Below the pieces are notes generated by a model. It was not told the origin of the DNA and searched no databases. It worked only from the letters and a program-made list of their open reading frames with translations. 64,000 nucleotides of DNA. Source: Fenollaria timonensis. GTDB lineage: Bacteria > Bacillota > Clostridia > Tissierellales > Peptoniphilaceae. Positions 18,555 through 30,818 of the stretch are shown here, one piece after another (within the stretch, counting starts at the first letter, position 1; each line of letters begins with the position of its first letter). The stretch is from positions 141,600 to 205,599 of the forward strand of contig NZ_LN898230.1 of NCBI RefSeq assembly GCF_001457835.1. The letters are read 5' to 3'. The translations under genes and the position numbers were made by a program.

Positions 18555-21500
18555 ATGCCAAGATATGATATAGTAGATTTAAGTAGAACAATCTATCTTG
18601 CAAAAGAAGAATTTAAGAAAGATATAAAAAAATATGAGGAATATTTAAAGGTATCAGGCAATAACTATAAGTATCCATATATACATCAAATATCTATATA
18701 CAATATGGATCCAAAAGCAACAGCCTGTGCAGAATTTGATTATTGGAAAAGTATAGGTAGAAGCGTTAAAAGAGGCGAAAAAGGAATACCACTTTTAGAT
18801 ATAGATAGTGGAAGGATAAAATATATCTTCGACATAAGGCAAACAGTAAGTATTAATCATAATATTTCTGAGGTAAAGTTATGGAAATATGATAGCAAAA
18901 AGCATTTAAACTTACTAGATGAAATGATAGATAAGTTTAAAGAAAAAGATAGTAAGCTTCTATTAAGCCAAGAAGATAAAATTGCTGCCTTAGTAGAAAG
19001 TAATGTTAGAGGAAAATTCAATAAAATTTTAGAAAGTCTATCTGATGAAAGTTTAAAAAGCATTCAAAAGGTAGACCTTTTTAATTTGTTAAAAGAATCC
19101 GTAAAAATTTCTATAAGCGAGAGAATGGAGGTCTCATATCAGCTAAAAGAAGAAAACTTATCTTTACTGTCTAAAATATCAAGTTCGGACATAGACAAAG
19201 TATTAAGTATAAGTGCTAATATAAGTAAAAATATCTTACTTGATTTGGGAAGTGAAATAAAAAGATTAGAAATTTTAGAGAAAATTCAAGAAAGAAAAGA
19301 TTTGGAGCAGACAAAAGAGCTTAAGGAGCGTTATAATAAATTAAGTTCTGATATAAACGGTGAAATAAATTTTAAAGGAGGCTTGGAAGATGAAAGAGAA
19401 ATTAACATTGGCAGGCAAGGAATACCTCATGGAGGAGGGGATTTACACACCAATCGTCAAGGAGAATTCCTTCGAGAGACAGGGAGGGACATACAAGATG
19501 GAAGAATTGGAGGAAGGCATGGAAGTCCTAATACCCAATATGGCAATTCCCAAGGAAATAGATTTAAAGAAACTCAACAGATGGGGAAGGATGAGATTGA
19601 ACTTTCTCAAGGAGAACAAAGAAGAGGATTATCAGATAATGTATTTGCAAGGGACATTGATGGATCATCTTCTATCAAAGGAAAAAGAGATAGAGGACTT
19701 TATCACGAGGGAAGAAGTCAAAATGATGGAAACTTGGGGTCTGACAGAAGAACTGAAAGAAGAGGACTATCTGAAATATCTGAGATTGAAGAAGAACATG
19801 GATATGACCCTACAAGAAATAGGGGAAAGGGAGATAATCCTAATCTAAAAAATGAGGAAGTAGAGTCTACTTCCTTTTTTTCTGCTAAAAATCATGGAGA
19901 GCAAATATCCTTCTCAAATCCAATAAGTCAAAGAGAAATAGATACATTTTTAATACATGGAGGAAATCATGAAGATGGAAGATTAGCAGTAATAGCAGAA
20001 TTTTCTAAGGGTAAATCTTTAGAAGAACAGGCAAACTTTTTGAAAGAAATATATAGGGGAGCCAATGGTCTTGAAATTGAAGGAAGAAAGATATCTGCAT
20101 GGTTTGGAAAGGAAGGAGCAATTTTTAAAGATGGAGATGAGGCAAGATATAGAGAAGGGCAAATAGTTTCTTGGAAAGATTTAGCTAATAATATTAATAA
20201 TTTATTAGATAGAGGAGAATTTGCTAGCAATGTTGAGATTGTAGAAAGTGCGACATATGAAAGAGAAAAAATAGCAGAAAAATTATTGTATTTAAAGAGA
20301 GATCTTACTGATGAAACTAAGGATAGATATTTAGCGATTCTTAATGATATAAAAGGAAGAGGCTTCCCAGATGAAAAAGAAAATCTCGGGAAAAAACTTG
20401 AAGATAAAAATTTTATAAATAAACTCAGAAAAGAATACGAGGTATTTTTAGAAGAATATAAGATTAATCCTGATATTTTAAGATTTCATCATTATAAATT
20501 ATCTAAAATCTATAATGATATCAATGATTTAGAAATAGAAAGAAAATTATATAGGTCAAATTTAAAGGATATTGCACCTATTCAGAGTTTTATAACACAA
20601 GATGAAATAGATGAAAGCCTAAAAAGAGGAAGCGGGTTTTCTGATGGAAAGAAAAGAATATATGAATTTTTTACTGAAAAGCATGATTTAAAAGAACAAG
20701 CAGATTTCTTGAAAAATGAATATGGCGTAGGTGGAAGTTCTCATGCACTATCTGCTGCAAGAGAAAGTGGTGAGTGGCACGATGCGAAGGGAATAAAATA
20801 TAATAAAGGTAATGCAAAAGAAATACTACTATCTTGGTCTAATGTTGCAAGAAGAATTAATGACCTTATTAAAAAGAATAGATATATAGATGAAGAAAGT
20901 TTTGAAGAAAATAGGAAGAAAAAAACAGATCAGGAAATAAATAAAACAGAAAAAGAAAGCCAGGAGTATATAAATTATCAAGATGATTTGCCTCCAACTG
21001 ATAATGATGTATATATAGAAAGAACAAATAATAGTTCTATATATTATTATCAAGGACAGTCTGTAGCAAGTATAGGTGATGATGGAAAACTTATCATTTA
21101 TGATGAATTTATGCCAAACTTTTTAAAAGAAGAAATATATTCCATAGCCTTTGAAAAACAATTAGATATACCATTAGACCAGTTAGACGATGGAATTATT
21201 CTTGAGGGAATACATGACACTTTTTATATTAAAGAAAAGGAAGAAATAGAAGGAAGAGAATATTACCTTTTAGAAAGTCAAAGTCGATATGATGATATTC
21301 CAAATATTGTAGTTAATTCTAACAAAGAAGTTATAGATGATGATATAGTAAATGGTTTTGAAGAATTTAAGGAATTTTATCCTAATAAAAATAAAGAGAA
21401 TATAGGTTTTGATTTAGATAGCCATAGAAAAGATGATTATTGGATAATTGAGTTTAATGAGGGTTCAAGTCTAATAGAAAAAGATTATGCAGGACAAAGG

Positions 21501-24500
21501 CTGACTAAAGAACTATTAGATGAAATAAGGGAAATAGATGAAAAGATAAGACTTCATAATAAGACCTTAGGAGAAGATGAATATGGGCAGATGACTGATA
21601 AGTGGGAGGGGTATTCCAAATTCTATTTTAACCATATAGTAGATGGGAAAATAGTTGATCACTATAAGATAGACATAGGTGATGGAAATGAGATCAACCA
21701 AAGAGACTTTGAATTTCTTTATGAACAAATAGGAAAAAGTCAGATAGAACTTAATCAAACTATAGAAGGAAATAAGATAGATGAAAAAATAATTTCAATA
21801 AATCAAATTGAAGATAGAATTTTTGATGTATTAGTTAAGGATAAAGTTTTAGAAAATGAAATTATAAAGGCAAGAGAAAACTTAGGAAATAATACCTTAG
21901 CAAGTTTTAACTCTGTATTCCAAAGAGAATATGTAAAAATCATGAGAGAAGTTGCCGATAAACAGGGAAATCTTCCGGATGATATGAAGGCAATAGATAA
22001 GGTTAAAGAATTAGCTATTAGAATAGAAAATAGATATAGAGAATATTTAAATAATTCACATGAAAACAATATAGAAGATGATAAGGAGATACTCTCTATA
22101 AAAGTGGGAGATATAGTTAGAACAGAGGATAATAAATATTTAAAAATAAAAGATATTTCCAGTGGATATGATAATAACCATAATCAAATAATATATTATT
22201 CATATGATGCCTATTTTGATAAGGACTTAAAACTATTCTCACATTCCTTTAAAGAAAGCGATTTAAAAGCTTTAGAAGTATTAAGAAATGAAGTAGAAGA
22301 AAAATTAACAAAAGAGATTGTAGAAGATAAAATAGCAGTAAAAGTAGGATTTTATTATGCTTTAGTAGATAAATATAAAACAAAGGATATAGAATTAGAA
22401 GAAACAGGAATTAGAGTTTATCCAAGAAAGGAAAACTCACAAGGAAAGATCTATACTTTATATAAAGGGAAATCTTTTGAAGATAGCAAAAAAATAGACA
22501 GTTTGTTTGATAAAATTACTGCCAAAATGAAAGAAGCAAATCTTACAAATTTAAATGATGTATTAGAATTGGAAAGGGAAGGTTTATTTGAAATTACTGA
22601 TGATAAAGTTACAAAATTTGAGGAAGGCTATGATATAGATGTTCAAAGCTTTAATCAGCAATTTCCAGATTATTATAATGATATATATGTTTTTAATAAA
22701 AATCTTGAAATCAATGGAGCATATCAAAATTTAGCACATATAAATGAAGAAAATAAAATCACTTTTAATATAAATTTATCGCAAGAAGAAAAATCCAAAA
22801 TTGAAGAAATAAGAGATAAGAAACAAGTTCTTTCCATGTTAATAGATAAGGATATCAAAGAAAAAAGAGAATACTATTTTGATCCTCAAGATGAAGAATA
22901 CTTACTACTGTCAAAGAAAATAGAAGATGGATTATTAAAAAAACCAGAAAATATTATAGATGGAAAAGAAGGGTATAAGGTAGAGCTAATCTTAGATGTT
23001 AAGGGAAAATCTCTTAAACAAAATTTACGATACAATGGGTATATTTTAAATTCTAATCAAGCTATAAAATATAAAAGTTATAAGGACATATTAAGTAACT
23101 TACCTTATTTACTTGATGATAAACATAGAGAAGTGCTTTTAAATGGATATTTAAATCAGCAAATTGAAAATGATAGAACAAGGCAAGAAGAAAATCCATT
23201 TAAAGAAGGTATGAATGTTAGATACAAAGGAAAAGAATACACTATAACTGCCATTAACGATACTACAAGTCCTAAAACTATAGAACTAGAAGATAGCACA
23301 GGACTAATGAATGGTTTTATTACCGGAAGTGAAATAATTCTTTTTAATGACTACAAAGATCTTGATTTGGAAGTTATAAAAAAAGAGGAATTAATTCCGT
23401 TAGAAATAGAAGATTATAGTCTTTTAGGATTACCAGTTCAATTTAGAAATAAGGAATATTTAATTAAAGAAAATGAATTTAATGAAGCTGGAATGGGTAG
23501 ATTAGCTTTAAGTACAATAGATAAGAGTGGTATTACTGAAGTAATATATAGTAGAGAAAGACCTGTTTCTAATATCTTTGTAAGAAAGGAAGATTTAGAA
23601 GAATATAAATCTAGTGAAAAAGATAAATTAAGTAAAAAACAATCTATCGATAAAGAGGAATTAGTAGAACAAATTAGCTTTGAAGATATTGACAATAATA
23701 ACGAAGAAAAAGTTAAAAAAGACAATTCAAGGCTCTTATATAAAAGCCTTGATGTAATAAATAATAAATCTTCTCTTGTTGCTGATCAGTTTATAGTAAG
23801 TGTTGATAATGAAAAGGAAGAATTTTTAGTATATAGTTCATCTAATCCAAAAAATCATAGGGAATTTACTCTACCTTTTTCTTACCTCAAAGGAATTGAC
23901 AAAATTGACGGAGATGGTAATTCATTGAAATTAACCACTCATAGAAAAGAAACTATTGATAAGAAGTTAGAAGAATATAAGGAATGGAAAGAAAATAATG
24001 ATTTAATAAGGACTGATAGAGAGAATATAGAAGGTGTTTCTGAAGTTTCTTTAGAAAACTATAAAATTATTAATGAAGAAGAAATCCTACCACCTTCACA
24101 GAGATTAAAAAACAACATTGAAGCTATAAATGTCTTAAAGGCTTTAGAAAAAGAAAATAGAAGTGCAAGAAAAGATGAACAGGAAATTTTGGCAAAATAT
24201 ATCGGCTGGGGAGGACTTTCTGATGTATTTGATGAAGAAAAGGAAGGTCAATGGCTTGATGCAAGAAACTTTTTAAAAGAAAATCTAACTGGGGAAGAAT
24301 ATAATAGGGCAAGAGAATCAACCTTAACAGCTTTTTATACGCCGAAAGTAGTTATAGACGCTATCTATGAAAGTCTTTCTAATCTTGGATTTGAAATAGG
24401 AAATATATTAGAACCAAGTACTGGGACAGGGAGATTTATAGGAAATCTACCTGAAGAAATGAAAGAGTCAAACTTTTATGGAGTTGAATTAGATAGCATT

Positions 24501-27500
24501 AGTGGACAAATTGCCAAAGAACTTTACCCTAATGCCAATATCCAAATAAAAGGCTTTGAAGAAACTTCTTTTTCTAATAACCTATTTGATGTGGCCATAG
24601 GAAATATTCCTTTTGGAGAATTTAAAGTAGCAGATCGTGAGTACGAAAGAAATAACTTTCTAATTCACGATTATTTTTTTGCTAAAACTTTAGATAAGGT
24701 TAGAGATGGCGGCATCATTGCCTTTATAACATCTTCAGGAACAATGGATAAAAAAAGTGAAGATGTTAGAAGATATATATCGGAAAGAGCAGAGTTTTTA
24801 GGAGCAATAAGACTGCCAAATACTACATTTAAAGGGGTAGCTGGAACAGAAGTAACTTCAGATATAATCTTTTTAAAAAAGAGAAATAGGCTATTAAAGA
24901 TAGATGAAGACTGGATAAAGCTAGACAAAGATGCAAAAGGACTAATATATAATAAATACTTTGTAGATAATCCTCAGATGGTAATAGGGACTATGGAAGA
25001 AATACCGTCAAGATTTGGGACAAGCCTTGCATGTATTGAAAATAAAGATATTTCTTTAGAAGAAGGACTAAAAAAAGCCATTAAAAATATCCAAGGTAGG
25101 TATGAAGAAGCTCAAATAAATGATGATTTAGGAGAAGAAACAATACCAGCTGATGATAGTGTTAAAAACTATTCTTTTGCTTTAGTGGATGATGAAATAT
25201 ATTTTAGAGAAAATTCAATTATGCAAAGAATATCCTTAAACCAAAAGGATAAAGATAAGGTAAAAAAATATTTAAGATTAAATGAAAGTCTAAGGAAAGT
25301 TATAACCTATCAAAGAGAAGACTATTCAGATGAAGAGATAAAAAAAGAACAAGAAAATCTAAATAAATTCTACGATGATTTCAATAGCAAACATGGAAGA
25401 CTAAATTCAAAAACCAATAAAAAGTTATTTAGAGAAGATGCCAATTTTTCTTTAATTTCAACTTTGGAAAAATTAGATAAAGAAGGCAACTTTATAGGAA
25501 AATCTGACATCTTTAACAAGAGAACTATAAAAAAAGCTGTAATAATAGATCATACAGATAGGGCAATAGATGCTCTGGTACTCTCTATTAGTCAAAAAGG
25601 TAAAATAAATTTTGATTATATGGAAGAATTGACAGGAAAAACAAGAGATAAATTAATAGAAGAATTAAAGGGAGAAATATTTTTAAATTTAGATTCCTTT
25701 GAACCTAATGATATAAATCCATTTAAGTCTGCTAATGAGCTAGGAGATTTTTCAAGACCTTACGTAAGTGCTGATGAATACTTGTCAGGAAATATAAGAG
25801 ATAAAATTGAAGTTGTAGACTCTTATATTAAAAACATCGAAAAAGAGTTAGGAAAGGAAGAAAATCTAGAGGATAGTAAACTCTTAAAAAAAGAATTAGA
25901 AGAGTTACATTTTCAAAAAGCAAAGCTAGTGGAAGTAATGCCTAAAGCACTAGATGCAAGTGAGATTACAGTTAGAATGGGTGCAACATGGATACCGGAA
26001 CAAGATTACAAAAAATTTATGTTTGATTTGTTGAAAACACCAGTTTCATCAAGGTGGAATATAGATATTAAGTATTCTGACTTTACAGGAGAATATAGAG
26101 TTGAAGGAAAAAGCTCTGATAGGGACAATGACCTTGCTTCTTTTACCTATGGTACAAATAGGGTAAATGCCTACAAATTGATAGAAGATACTTTAAATTT
26201 AAGAGATACTAAGGTATTTGACCAAGTAGAAGACAGTGATGGAAAGAAAAAATCTGTGCTTAATCAAAAAGAAACAATGCTTGCAAGAAGTAAGCAAGAG
26301 ATGATAAAAGAAGAATTTAAAAGCTGGATATTTGATGATGTGGAAAGAAGAAATAGATTAGTAGAAGATTATAACGAAAGATTCAATTCCATAAGACAAA
26401 GGGAATATGATGGATCTAATCTTACTTTTGAAGGAATGAATCCTGAAATAGAATTAAGAGCACATCAAAAAGATGCCATAGCAAGAGGTTTGTTTGGTGG
26501 AAATACTTTACTTGCCCATGAAGTAGGAGCAGGAAAAACCTTTGAAATGATAGGTATAGCCATGGAGTCAAAAAGACTTGGTATGAGTAATAAGTCAATG
26601 TTTGTTGTTCCTAACCACATTGTAGAGCAATTTGGAAGAGAATTTAATGAACTTTATCCAGGAGCTAATGTATTATGTGCTACAGAAAAAGATTTTACAC
26701 CAGATAGAAGAAAAAGATTTTGTAGTCGTATTGCTACAGGAAGTTTTGATGCTGTTATTATAGGGCACAGTCAATTTGAAAAAATTCCTATATCAAAAGA
26801 AAGACAAGAATATGAATTGCAAGGTCAAATTGATGAAATCATTGACTATATAGATGAATATAAGAGAGAAAGGGATCAAAGATTTACTGTAAAGCAATTA
26901 GAAAAAACAAAGAAAAAATTAGAGACAAAGTTAGAAAAACTAAATGCTGATTATAAGAAAGATGACGTTGTAACCTTTGAGGAACTGGGAGTAGATAAGT
27001 TATTTGTAGATGAAGCCCACGCATACAAAAACCTCTATCTATTTTCTAAAATGAGGAATGTAGCAGGAATTACTTCTACAGATTCACAAAAATCATCAGA
27101 TATGCTTATGAAATGCCGCTATATGGATGAAATAACTAATAATAAAGGATTAGTATTTGCCACAGGTACACCAGTAAGCAACAGTATGGCTGAACTTTAT
27201 ACCATGCAGAGATATTTACAGTATGATGAATTAAAAAAGATGAAATTGCAACATTTCGATTCTTGGGCGTCTACTTTTGGAGAAACAATAACGGCAATAG
27301 AATTAAATCCTGAGGGTAATGGTTATAGGAGCAAAACCAGATTTGCAAAATTTTATAATCTTCCTGAACTTATGAATACTGTAAAAGGATTTATGGATAT
27401 TAAAACAGCTGATGTTTTAAATCTTCCTACACCAATTGCCCATTATGAAACTATAAAAACAAAGCCTACCGAAGAACAAAAAGAAATTCTTGAAACTTTT

Positions 27501-29477
27501 TCCGAGAGAGCAGATAAGGTTCGTGATAAGCAGGTAGATGCAAGTGTTGATAATATGCTTTTGATTACAAATGACGGAAAGAAAATGGCACTTGACCAAA
27601 GGTTAATCAATCCTTTACTTTCTGATGATCCTAATAGTAAGGTGAATACCTGTATAAAAAATGTATTTAGCATTTGGGATAAATATAAAGATAAAAAATC
27701 TGCTCAATTAATATTTTGTGATATGTCTACACCAAGTAATGATTTTAATATCTATGATGATATTAAAACAAAACTTATAGATATGGGAGTACCTGAAAAT
27801 GAAATAGAATTTATTCATAAGGCAAAAAACAATATGGAAAAAGACGCTATCTTTGATAAGGTAAGAAAGGGAGAAATAAGAGTCTTGCTTGGTTCAACAC
27901 AGAAAATGGGAGCAGGTACTAATGCCCAAGACAAACTAATTGCAATTCACGATCTTGATATACCATGGAGACCTGCTGATCTTTCTCAAAGGGCAGGCAG
28001 GATTGTGAGGCAGGGAAATGAGAATAAGGAAGTCCATATATTTAGATATGTAACAGAAAATACTTTTGATGCCTATCTATTCCAAACCTTAGAGAATAAA
28101 CAAAAATATATTTCCCAAATTATGACGTCAAAGACTCCTGTAAGAGTTGCAGAAGATGTAGACGAAGCCACATTAAACTATGCCGAAATCAAAGCTCTTG
28201 CAACAGGAAATCCATTAATAAAGGAGAAGATGGACCTTGATGTTGAAGTTTCTAAACTTAAAATGCTAGAGTCCAATTTTAAATCAAATCTTTACAAGCT
28301 GGAAGATAAAGTAGTTAAATTTTATCCAAAGGAAATAGAAAGATTAAAAGAAAGGATAGAGAACTTAAAGGAAGATATTAAAAATGTTGAGCCTTATAGA
28401 GAAGTAGATAAAAATTTAAAAGAAGATAATAAATTTACCTCTCTAATTATTGACGGAAAGAAGTATATAGATAAGAAAATAGCTGGAGAGTTTTTGTTGA
28501 ACAAAATTAAGGGAGTTAAAATATATAGGGAAATGGATAAAGATGGAGAAAAAATAGGTGAATATAGAAATTTTGATTTATCCATAAAATATGATTCTTT
28601 TTTCAATAAATATAACTTTATATTAAAAGGTAAGGGAGAATATAGAGGAGAGTTTGGAACAGATGAAATAGGTAATATAACAAGAATGGATAATGTATTA
28701 GATAAATTACCAGAAAGATTAGAAAATACAATTTCAAAACTAAAAGATACAGAAGAGCAATTTCAAACAGCCAAAATTGAAATACAAAAGACATTTCCAC
28801 AAGCTGAACTTTTAAAGGATAAGACACTAAGACTTGCAGAAGTAAATAATTTACTAGATATGGGAAAAAGTGAAGATATAAGCCAAGATAATCCATTACT
28901 AGAAGAAGTAAAGGAAGAATTGATAGACTTCCTTAACAGAGAATATGATGAAGAAAACAGGTTAGAGGACTTTGATACTATATTTCCTGACTTAACAGAT
29001 ATAGGAATAGCTTATACAACTACACCAGATGAAAAACATGAAATACAAGTAAGTTTAGATTTAATAAATTACAAGATGAACACCTATGTAGATAAGAACC
29101 TAATTGACAGCTTTCAATACACCTATGATCCCTTAGATGCAAGTGATTTAAAAGAGCTAGTACAGATAAAGACATCTATTGGCTTTTGGAATTTTAGTGA
29201 GCTTGTATCAGTAAATGAAGAAAAACTGAGAGAAGTAATGGGACTTGAAATAGATGATGATGGAAACTTCTATGATCCATTATCTAAAGATATGGATTTA
29301 GATGGAATAATAGATAGAAATGATGCTGACTTTAGAGATAGTAAAGTGCAGGAAATAGGAGATTTTGAAAGGAAAGAAAAAACATCTATTATGGATAAAT
29401 TAAAGGAATATAAGGGGAATTTAGCAGTAAATAATAATATAAAAGAAATAAATAATAGTGAACCATGTGGCAGATAA
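18555..29477 (+). CDS. Giant ArdC/LtrC-like protein with DNA methylase and SNF2-type helicase domains (3,640 aa)
   Basis: The ATG at 18555 follows GAGGAGGG directly; the ATG at 18540 lies before that site and is unlikely. Order: ArdC-like N-domain (residues 1-110), low-complexity Gly/Arg/Asp linker (~280-430) that is overprinted by another gene, two related ~100-residue domains (~460-560 and ~680-790: '[11 protein letters not shown]..', '[11 protein letters not shown]..'), N6-type methylase domain (EPSTGTGRF ~1952; GNIPFGEF ~2015), helicase with HEVGAGKT (~2654), DEAHAYKN (~2818) and [11 protein letters not shown] (~3144), and a C-terminal calcium-like motif ([12 protein letters not shown] ~3577). 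A standard Tn1549-type gene, likely protecting or remodelling transferred DNA. The methylase motif IV is NIPF, a variant of NPPF/Y. Confidence 0.92.
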   Translation: MPRYDIVDLSRTIYLAKEEFKKDIKKYEEYLKVSGNNYKYPYIHQISIYNMDPKATACAEFDYWKSIGRSVKRGEKGIPLLDIDSGRIKYIFDIRQTVSINHNISEVKLWKYDSKKHLNLLDEMIDKFKEKDSKLLLSQEDKIAALVESNVRGKFNKILESLSDESLKSIQKVDLFNLLKESVKISISERMEVSYQLKEENLSLLSKISSSDIDKVLSISANISKNILLDLGSEIKRLEILEKIQERKDLEQTKELKERYNKLSSDINGEINFKGGLEDEREINIGRQGIPHGGGDLHTNRQGEFLRETGRDIQDGRIGGRHGSPNTQYGNSQGNRFKETQQMGKDEIELSQGEQRRGLSDNVFARDIDGSSSIKGKRDRGLYHEGRSQNDGNLGSDRRTERRGLSEISEIEEEHGYDPTRNRGKGDNPNLKNEEVESTSFFSAKNHGEQISFSNPISQREIDTFLIHGGNHEDGRLAVIAEFSKGKSLEEQANFLKEIYRGANGLEIEGRKISAWFGKEGAIFKDGDEARYREGQIVSWKDLANNINNLLDRGEFASNVEIVESATYEREKIAEKLLYLKRDLTDETKDRYLAILNDIKGRGFPDEKENLGKKLEDKNFINKLRKEYEVFLEEYKINPDILRFHHYKLSKIYNDINDLEIERKLYRSNLKDIAPIQSFITQDEIDESLKRGSGFSDGKKRIYEFFTEKHDLKEQADFLKNEYGVGGSSHALSAARESGEWHDAKGIKYNKGNAKEILLSWSNVARRINDLIKKNRYIDEESFEENRKKKTDQEINKTEKESQEYINYQDDLPPTDNDVYIERTNNSSIYYYQGQSVASIGDDGKLIIYDEFMPNFLKEEIYSIAFEKQLDIPLDQLDDGIILEGIHDTFYIKEKEEIEGREYYLLESQSRYDDIPNIVVNSNKEVIDDDIVNGFEEFKEFYPNKNKENIGFDLDSHRKDDYWIIEFNEGSSLIEKDYAGQRLTKELLDEIREIDEKIRLHNKTLGEDEYGQMTDKWEGYSKFYFNHIVDGKIVDHYKIDIGDGNEINQRDFEFLYEQIGKSQIELNQTIEGNKIDEKIISINQIEDRIFDVLVKDKVLENEIIKARENLGNNTLASFNSVFQREYVKIMREVADKQGNLPDDMKAIDKVKELAIRIENRYREYLNNSHENNIEDDKEILSIKVGDIVRTEDNKYLKIKDISSGYDNNHNQIIYYSYDAYFDKDLKLFSHSFKESDLKALEVLRNEVEEKLTKEIVEDKIAVKVGFYYALVDKYKTKDIELEETGIRVYPRKENSQGKIYTLYKGKSFEDSKKIDSLFDKITAKMKEANLTNLNDVLELEREGLFEITDDKVTKFEEGYDIDVQSFNQQFPDYYNDIYVFNKNLEINGAYQNLAHINEENKITFNINLSQEEKSKIEEIRDKKQVLSMLIDKDIKEKREYYFDPQDEEYLLLSKKIEDGLLKKPENIIDGKEGYKVELILDVKGKSLKQNLRYNGYILNSNQAIKYKSYKDILSNLPYLLDDKHREVLLNGYLNQQIENDRTRQEENPFKEGMNVRYKGKEYTITAINDTTSPKTIELEDSTGLMNGFITGSEIILFNDYKDLDLEVIKKEELIPLEIEDYSLLGLPVQFRNKEYLIKENEFNEAGMGRLALSTIDKSGITEVIYSRERPVSNIFVRKEDLEEYKSSEKDKLSKKQSIDKEELVEQISFEDIDNNNEEKVKKDNSRLLYKSLDVINNKSSLVADQFIVSVDNEKEEFLVYSSSNPKNHREFTLPFSYLKGIDKIDGDGNSLKLTTHRKETIDKKLEEYKEWKENNDLIRTDRENIEGVSEVSLENYKIINEEEILPPSQRLKNNIEAINVLKALEKENRSARKDEQEILAKYIGWGGLSDVFDEEKEGQWLDARNFLKENLTGEEYNRARESTLTAFYTPKVVIDAIYESLSNLGFEIGNILEPSTGTGRFIGNLPEEMKESNFYGVELDSISGQIAKELYPNANIQIKGFEETSFSNNLFDVAIGNIPFGEFKVADREYERNNFLIHDYFFAKTLDKVRDGGIIAFITSSGTMDKKSEDVRRYISERAEFLGAIRLPNTTFKGVAGTEVTSDIIFLKKRNRLLKIDEDWIKLDKDAKGLIYNKYFVDNPQMVIGTMEEIPSRFGTSLACIENKDISLEEGLKKAIKNIQGRYEEAQINDDLGEETIPADDSVKNYSFALVDDEIYFRENSIMQRISLNQKDKDKVKKYLRLNESLRKVITYQREDYSDEEIKKEQENLNKFYDDFNSKHGRLNSKTNKKLFREDANFSLISTLEKLDKEGNFIGKSDIFNKRTIKKAVIIDHTDRAIDALVLSISQKGKINFDYMEELTGKTRDKLIEELKGEIFLNLDSFEPNDINPFKSANELGDFSRPYVSADEYLSGNIRDKIEVVDSYIKNIEKELGKEENLEDSKLLKKELEELHFQKAKLVEVMPKALDASEITVRMGATWIPEQDYKKFMFDLLKTPVSSRWNIDIKYSDFTGEYRVEGKSSDRDNDLASFTYGTNRVNAYKLIEDTLNLRDTKVFDQVEDSDGKKKSVLNQKETMLARSKQEMIKEEFKSWIFDDVERRNRLVEDYNERFNSIRQREYDGSNLTFEGMNPEIELRAHQKDAIARGLFGGNTLLAHEVGAGKTFEMIGIAMESKRLGMSNKSMFVVPNHIVEQFGREFNELYPGANVLCATEKDFTPDRRKRFCSRIATGSFDAVIIGHSQFEKIPISKERQEYELQGQIDEIIDYIDEYKRERDQRFTVKQLEKTKKKLETKLEKLNADYKKDDVVTFEELGVDKLFVDEAHAYKNLYLFSKMRNVAGITSTDSQKSSDMLMKCRYMDEITNNKGLVFATGTPVSNSMAELYTMQRYLQYDELKKMKLQHFDSWASTFGETITAIELNPEGNGYRSKTRFAKFYNLPELMNTVKGFMDIKTADVLNLPTPIAHYETIKTKPTEEQKEILETFSERADKVRDKQVDASVDNMLLITNDGKKMALDQRLINPLLSDDPNSKVNTCIKNVFSIWDKYKDKKSAQLIFCDMSTPSNDFNIYDDIKTKLIDMGVPENEIEFIHKAKNNMEKDAIFDKVRKGEIRVLLGSTQKMGAGTNAQDKLIAIHDLDIPWRPADLSQRAGRIVRQGNENKEVHIFRYVTENTFDAYLFQTLENKQKYISQIMTSKTPVRVAEDVDEATLNYAEIKALATGNPLIKEKMDLDVEVSKLKMLESNFKSNLYKLEDKVVKFYPKEIERLKERIENLKEDIKNVEPYREVDKNLKEDNKFTSLIIDGKKYIDKKIAGEFLLNKIKGVKIYREMDKDGEKIGEYRNFDLSIKYDSFFNKYNFILKGKGEYRGEFGTDEIGNITRMDNVLDKLPERLENTISKLKDTEEQFQTAKIEIQKTFPQAELLKDKTLRLAEVNNLLDMGKSEDISQDNPLLEEVKEELIDFLNREYDEENRLEDFDTIFPDLTDIGIAYTTTPDEKHEIQVSLDLINYKMNTYVDKNLIDSFQYTYDPLDASDLKELVQIKTSIGFWNFSELVSVNEEKLREVMGLEIDDDGNFYDPLSKDMDLDGIIDRNDADFRDSKVQEIGDFERKEKTSIMDKLKEYKGNLAVNNNIKEINNSEPCGR
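19390..19848 (+). CDS. TnpV-like protein nested out of frame inside the giant helicase gene
   Basis: 152 residues in the +1 frame relative to the host gene. AAAGGAGG (about 19375-19382) sits eight bases before its ATG. The product has normal protein composition and the TnpV pattern: a short N-terminal strand region ([14 protein letters not shown]), then [20 protein letters not shown], a Leu/Glu-rich helical middle ([19 protein letters not shown]) and a final helix ([18 protein letters not shown]). The host frame over the same bases is low complexity ([19 protein letters not shown]), as expected when the nested frame is the constrained one. Function of TnpV is unknown. Real expression is inferred from RBS and family resemblance. 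Confidence 0.75.
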   Translation: MKEKLTLAGKEYLMEEGIYTPIVKENSFERQGGTYKMEELEEGMEVLIPNMAIPKEIDLKKLNRWGRMRLNFLKENKEEDYQIMYLQGTLMDHLLSKEKEIEDFITREEVKMMETWGLTEELKEEDYLKYLRLKKNMDMTLQEIGEREIILI

Positions 29478-29510
29478 AACTTTAAATGAGATTATTAGAG
29501 GACAAAGAAT

Positions 29511-30653
29511 ATGGAATTTGATAGAGATAGATTTAATGAATTTATTCGAGAAAATTTTTCTTTTGATGGTGCTACTCAGAGAATAATTAACAATATAGTT
29601 GAATATGGAATTAAAAATTTTGCCACTTCAGAAGATAAATTAGTTGAATTTATTCAGACTACAATCGATGATCCAAAAGTTGAAGAAATAAAACAATTTA
29701 TTATTAGTGATGGAAAGGAAGAAGAAATAAAAGATTTAACAGATAAGAAAGATAAAAATAGAAATGGAGGAATAAAAATGAATATAAAAAAGGGAAATGT
29801 AATTGAAACTGAATTTGGGGACACTATGGTATTGGATGTGAAAGATAATCAAGCTACCTTATTTGACGGAAAGCAATTTATTTTAGCCACAGGAGTAGAG
29901 TTTAACAAAGAAAGTGGAAAGTATGAATGGGATTCTGTTAGATACGCAAGTGATATAAAAACAATAGCAAATATGGAAAATACAAATTTTGAAAGCATGA
30001 AAAATACAATAGATTTTTTAGCAGAATATAATCATAAAGAATTTGTAAAAGGTATTATATCTCTTGAAACAGGAGTAGAAAATGATAATGTTCTTAATAA
30101 TGCCTATGATAATTATATGAACGATTCAGTTATGGGTCTTATTGATGAAAAGTTTATTGAATATATAGACGAAGAAGAGTTAAAAGAAAATTTAGAAGCT
30201 AATCAAGAACAAGGAGATAGAGAAATGAAAGATATAGATAATAAAGAAAAGGATACATTAAATATAGATGGAAATATAGCAACTGATATAGAAATTAAAG
30301 ATTTAAAATCAAAAGATGGGAGGGACTTTAAAGTAGCCTCCTTTTCTATTGCTGAAAATGACAAGGAAGGAAATGCAAAATTCATCAGCTGCTACGCCTA
30401 TAATGACAAAATCAATCAAGTAAAAAATTTGAAAAAAGGAGATTTTGTACACCTATTTGGAAAAGAAAAGAAAAGTATGGGAAAGGATAATAAGGAATAC
30501 ACAAGTCTAAAAGTATACTCTGCAAAGTTATTAAAAGCTAAAGAGCATACTAAAGCAAAAGCATCAACAATAGGGAAATTAAAGGAATTTAAGACTAAAG
30601 GGAATATGAAAGTGGATGAAAAGAAGAAAAAGCATAATAGCATAGAAAGGTAA
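29511..30653 (+). CDS. OB-fold (SSB-like) protein with unknown N-terminal domains and internal starts
   Basis: 380 residues. The last ~140 (NIATDIEIKDLKSKDGRDFK, FISCYAYNDKINQVKNLKKGDFVHLFGK) look like a single-stranded-DNA-binding OB fold. The middle (about 90-230) has DTMVLDVKDNQATLFDGKQF. The first 80 residues are unrecognised. Two internal ATGs have their own binding sites: 29779 (GGAGG, start of the middle domain) and 30224 (AAGGAG, start of the OB domain). One ORF may thus give three nested proteins. It follows the giant helicase by 33 bases, so it is probably co-transcribed and acts on transferred single-stranded DNA. Confidence 0.7.
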   Translation: MEFDRDRFNEFIRENFSFDGATQRIINNIVEYGIKNFATSEDKLVEFIQTTIDDPKVEEIKQFIISDGKEEEIKDLTDKKDKNRNGGIKMNIKKGNVIETEFGDTMVLDVKDNQATLFDGKQFILATGVEFNKESGKYEWDSVRYASDIKTIANMENTNFESMKNTIDFLAEYNHKEFVKGIISLETGVENDNVLNNAYDNYMNDSVMGLIDEKFIEYIDEEELKENLEANQEQGDREMKDIDNKEKDTLNIDGNIATDIEIKDLKSKDGRDFKVASFSIAENDKEGNAKFISCYAYNDKINQVKNLKKGDFVHLFGKEKKSMGKDNKEYTSLKVYSAKLLKAKEHTKAKASTIGKLKEFKTKGNMKVDEKKKKHNSIER

Positions 30654-30662
30654 AAGATTATA

Positions 30663-30697
30663 GGGGGCAGGTTTTAGTCTGCCTCCTGTATTTTTTT
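30663..30697 (+). terminator. Terminator after the OB-fold gene
   Basis: GGGGGCAG/CTGCCTCC stem (one G-T pair), eight-base loop, then T-rich tail. Between here and the relaxase end (30819) lies a further inverted repeat, ATCAGCC/GGGCTGAT, without a T tail, and a repeated CTGATACAC (two copies). Confidence 0.8.
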
Positions 30698-30818
30698 ATT
30701 GGTTGTCTTTAAGGGAAAATGATTGGTCATATTGAAAAATATCAGCCACATCCTATCAGGAGGGCTGATACACAAAACTTTTCACACTACCCTACCGGAG
30801 AACTGATACACCAGATCC

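Noticed and set aside
22083-24000. Minus-strand ORFs in the giant helicase gene
   Set aside because: Hydrophobic, Leu/Ser/Phe-rich antisense translations typical of AT-rich shadow frames; none has a ribosome binding site I could support.
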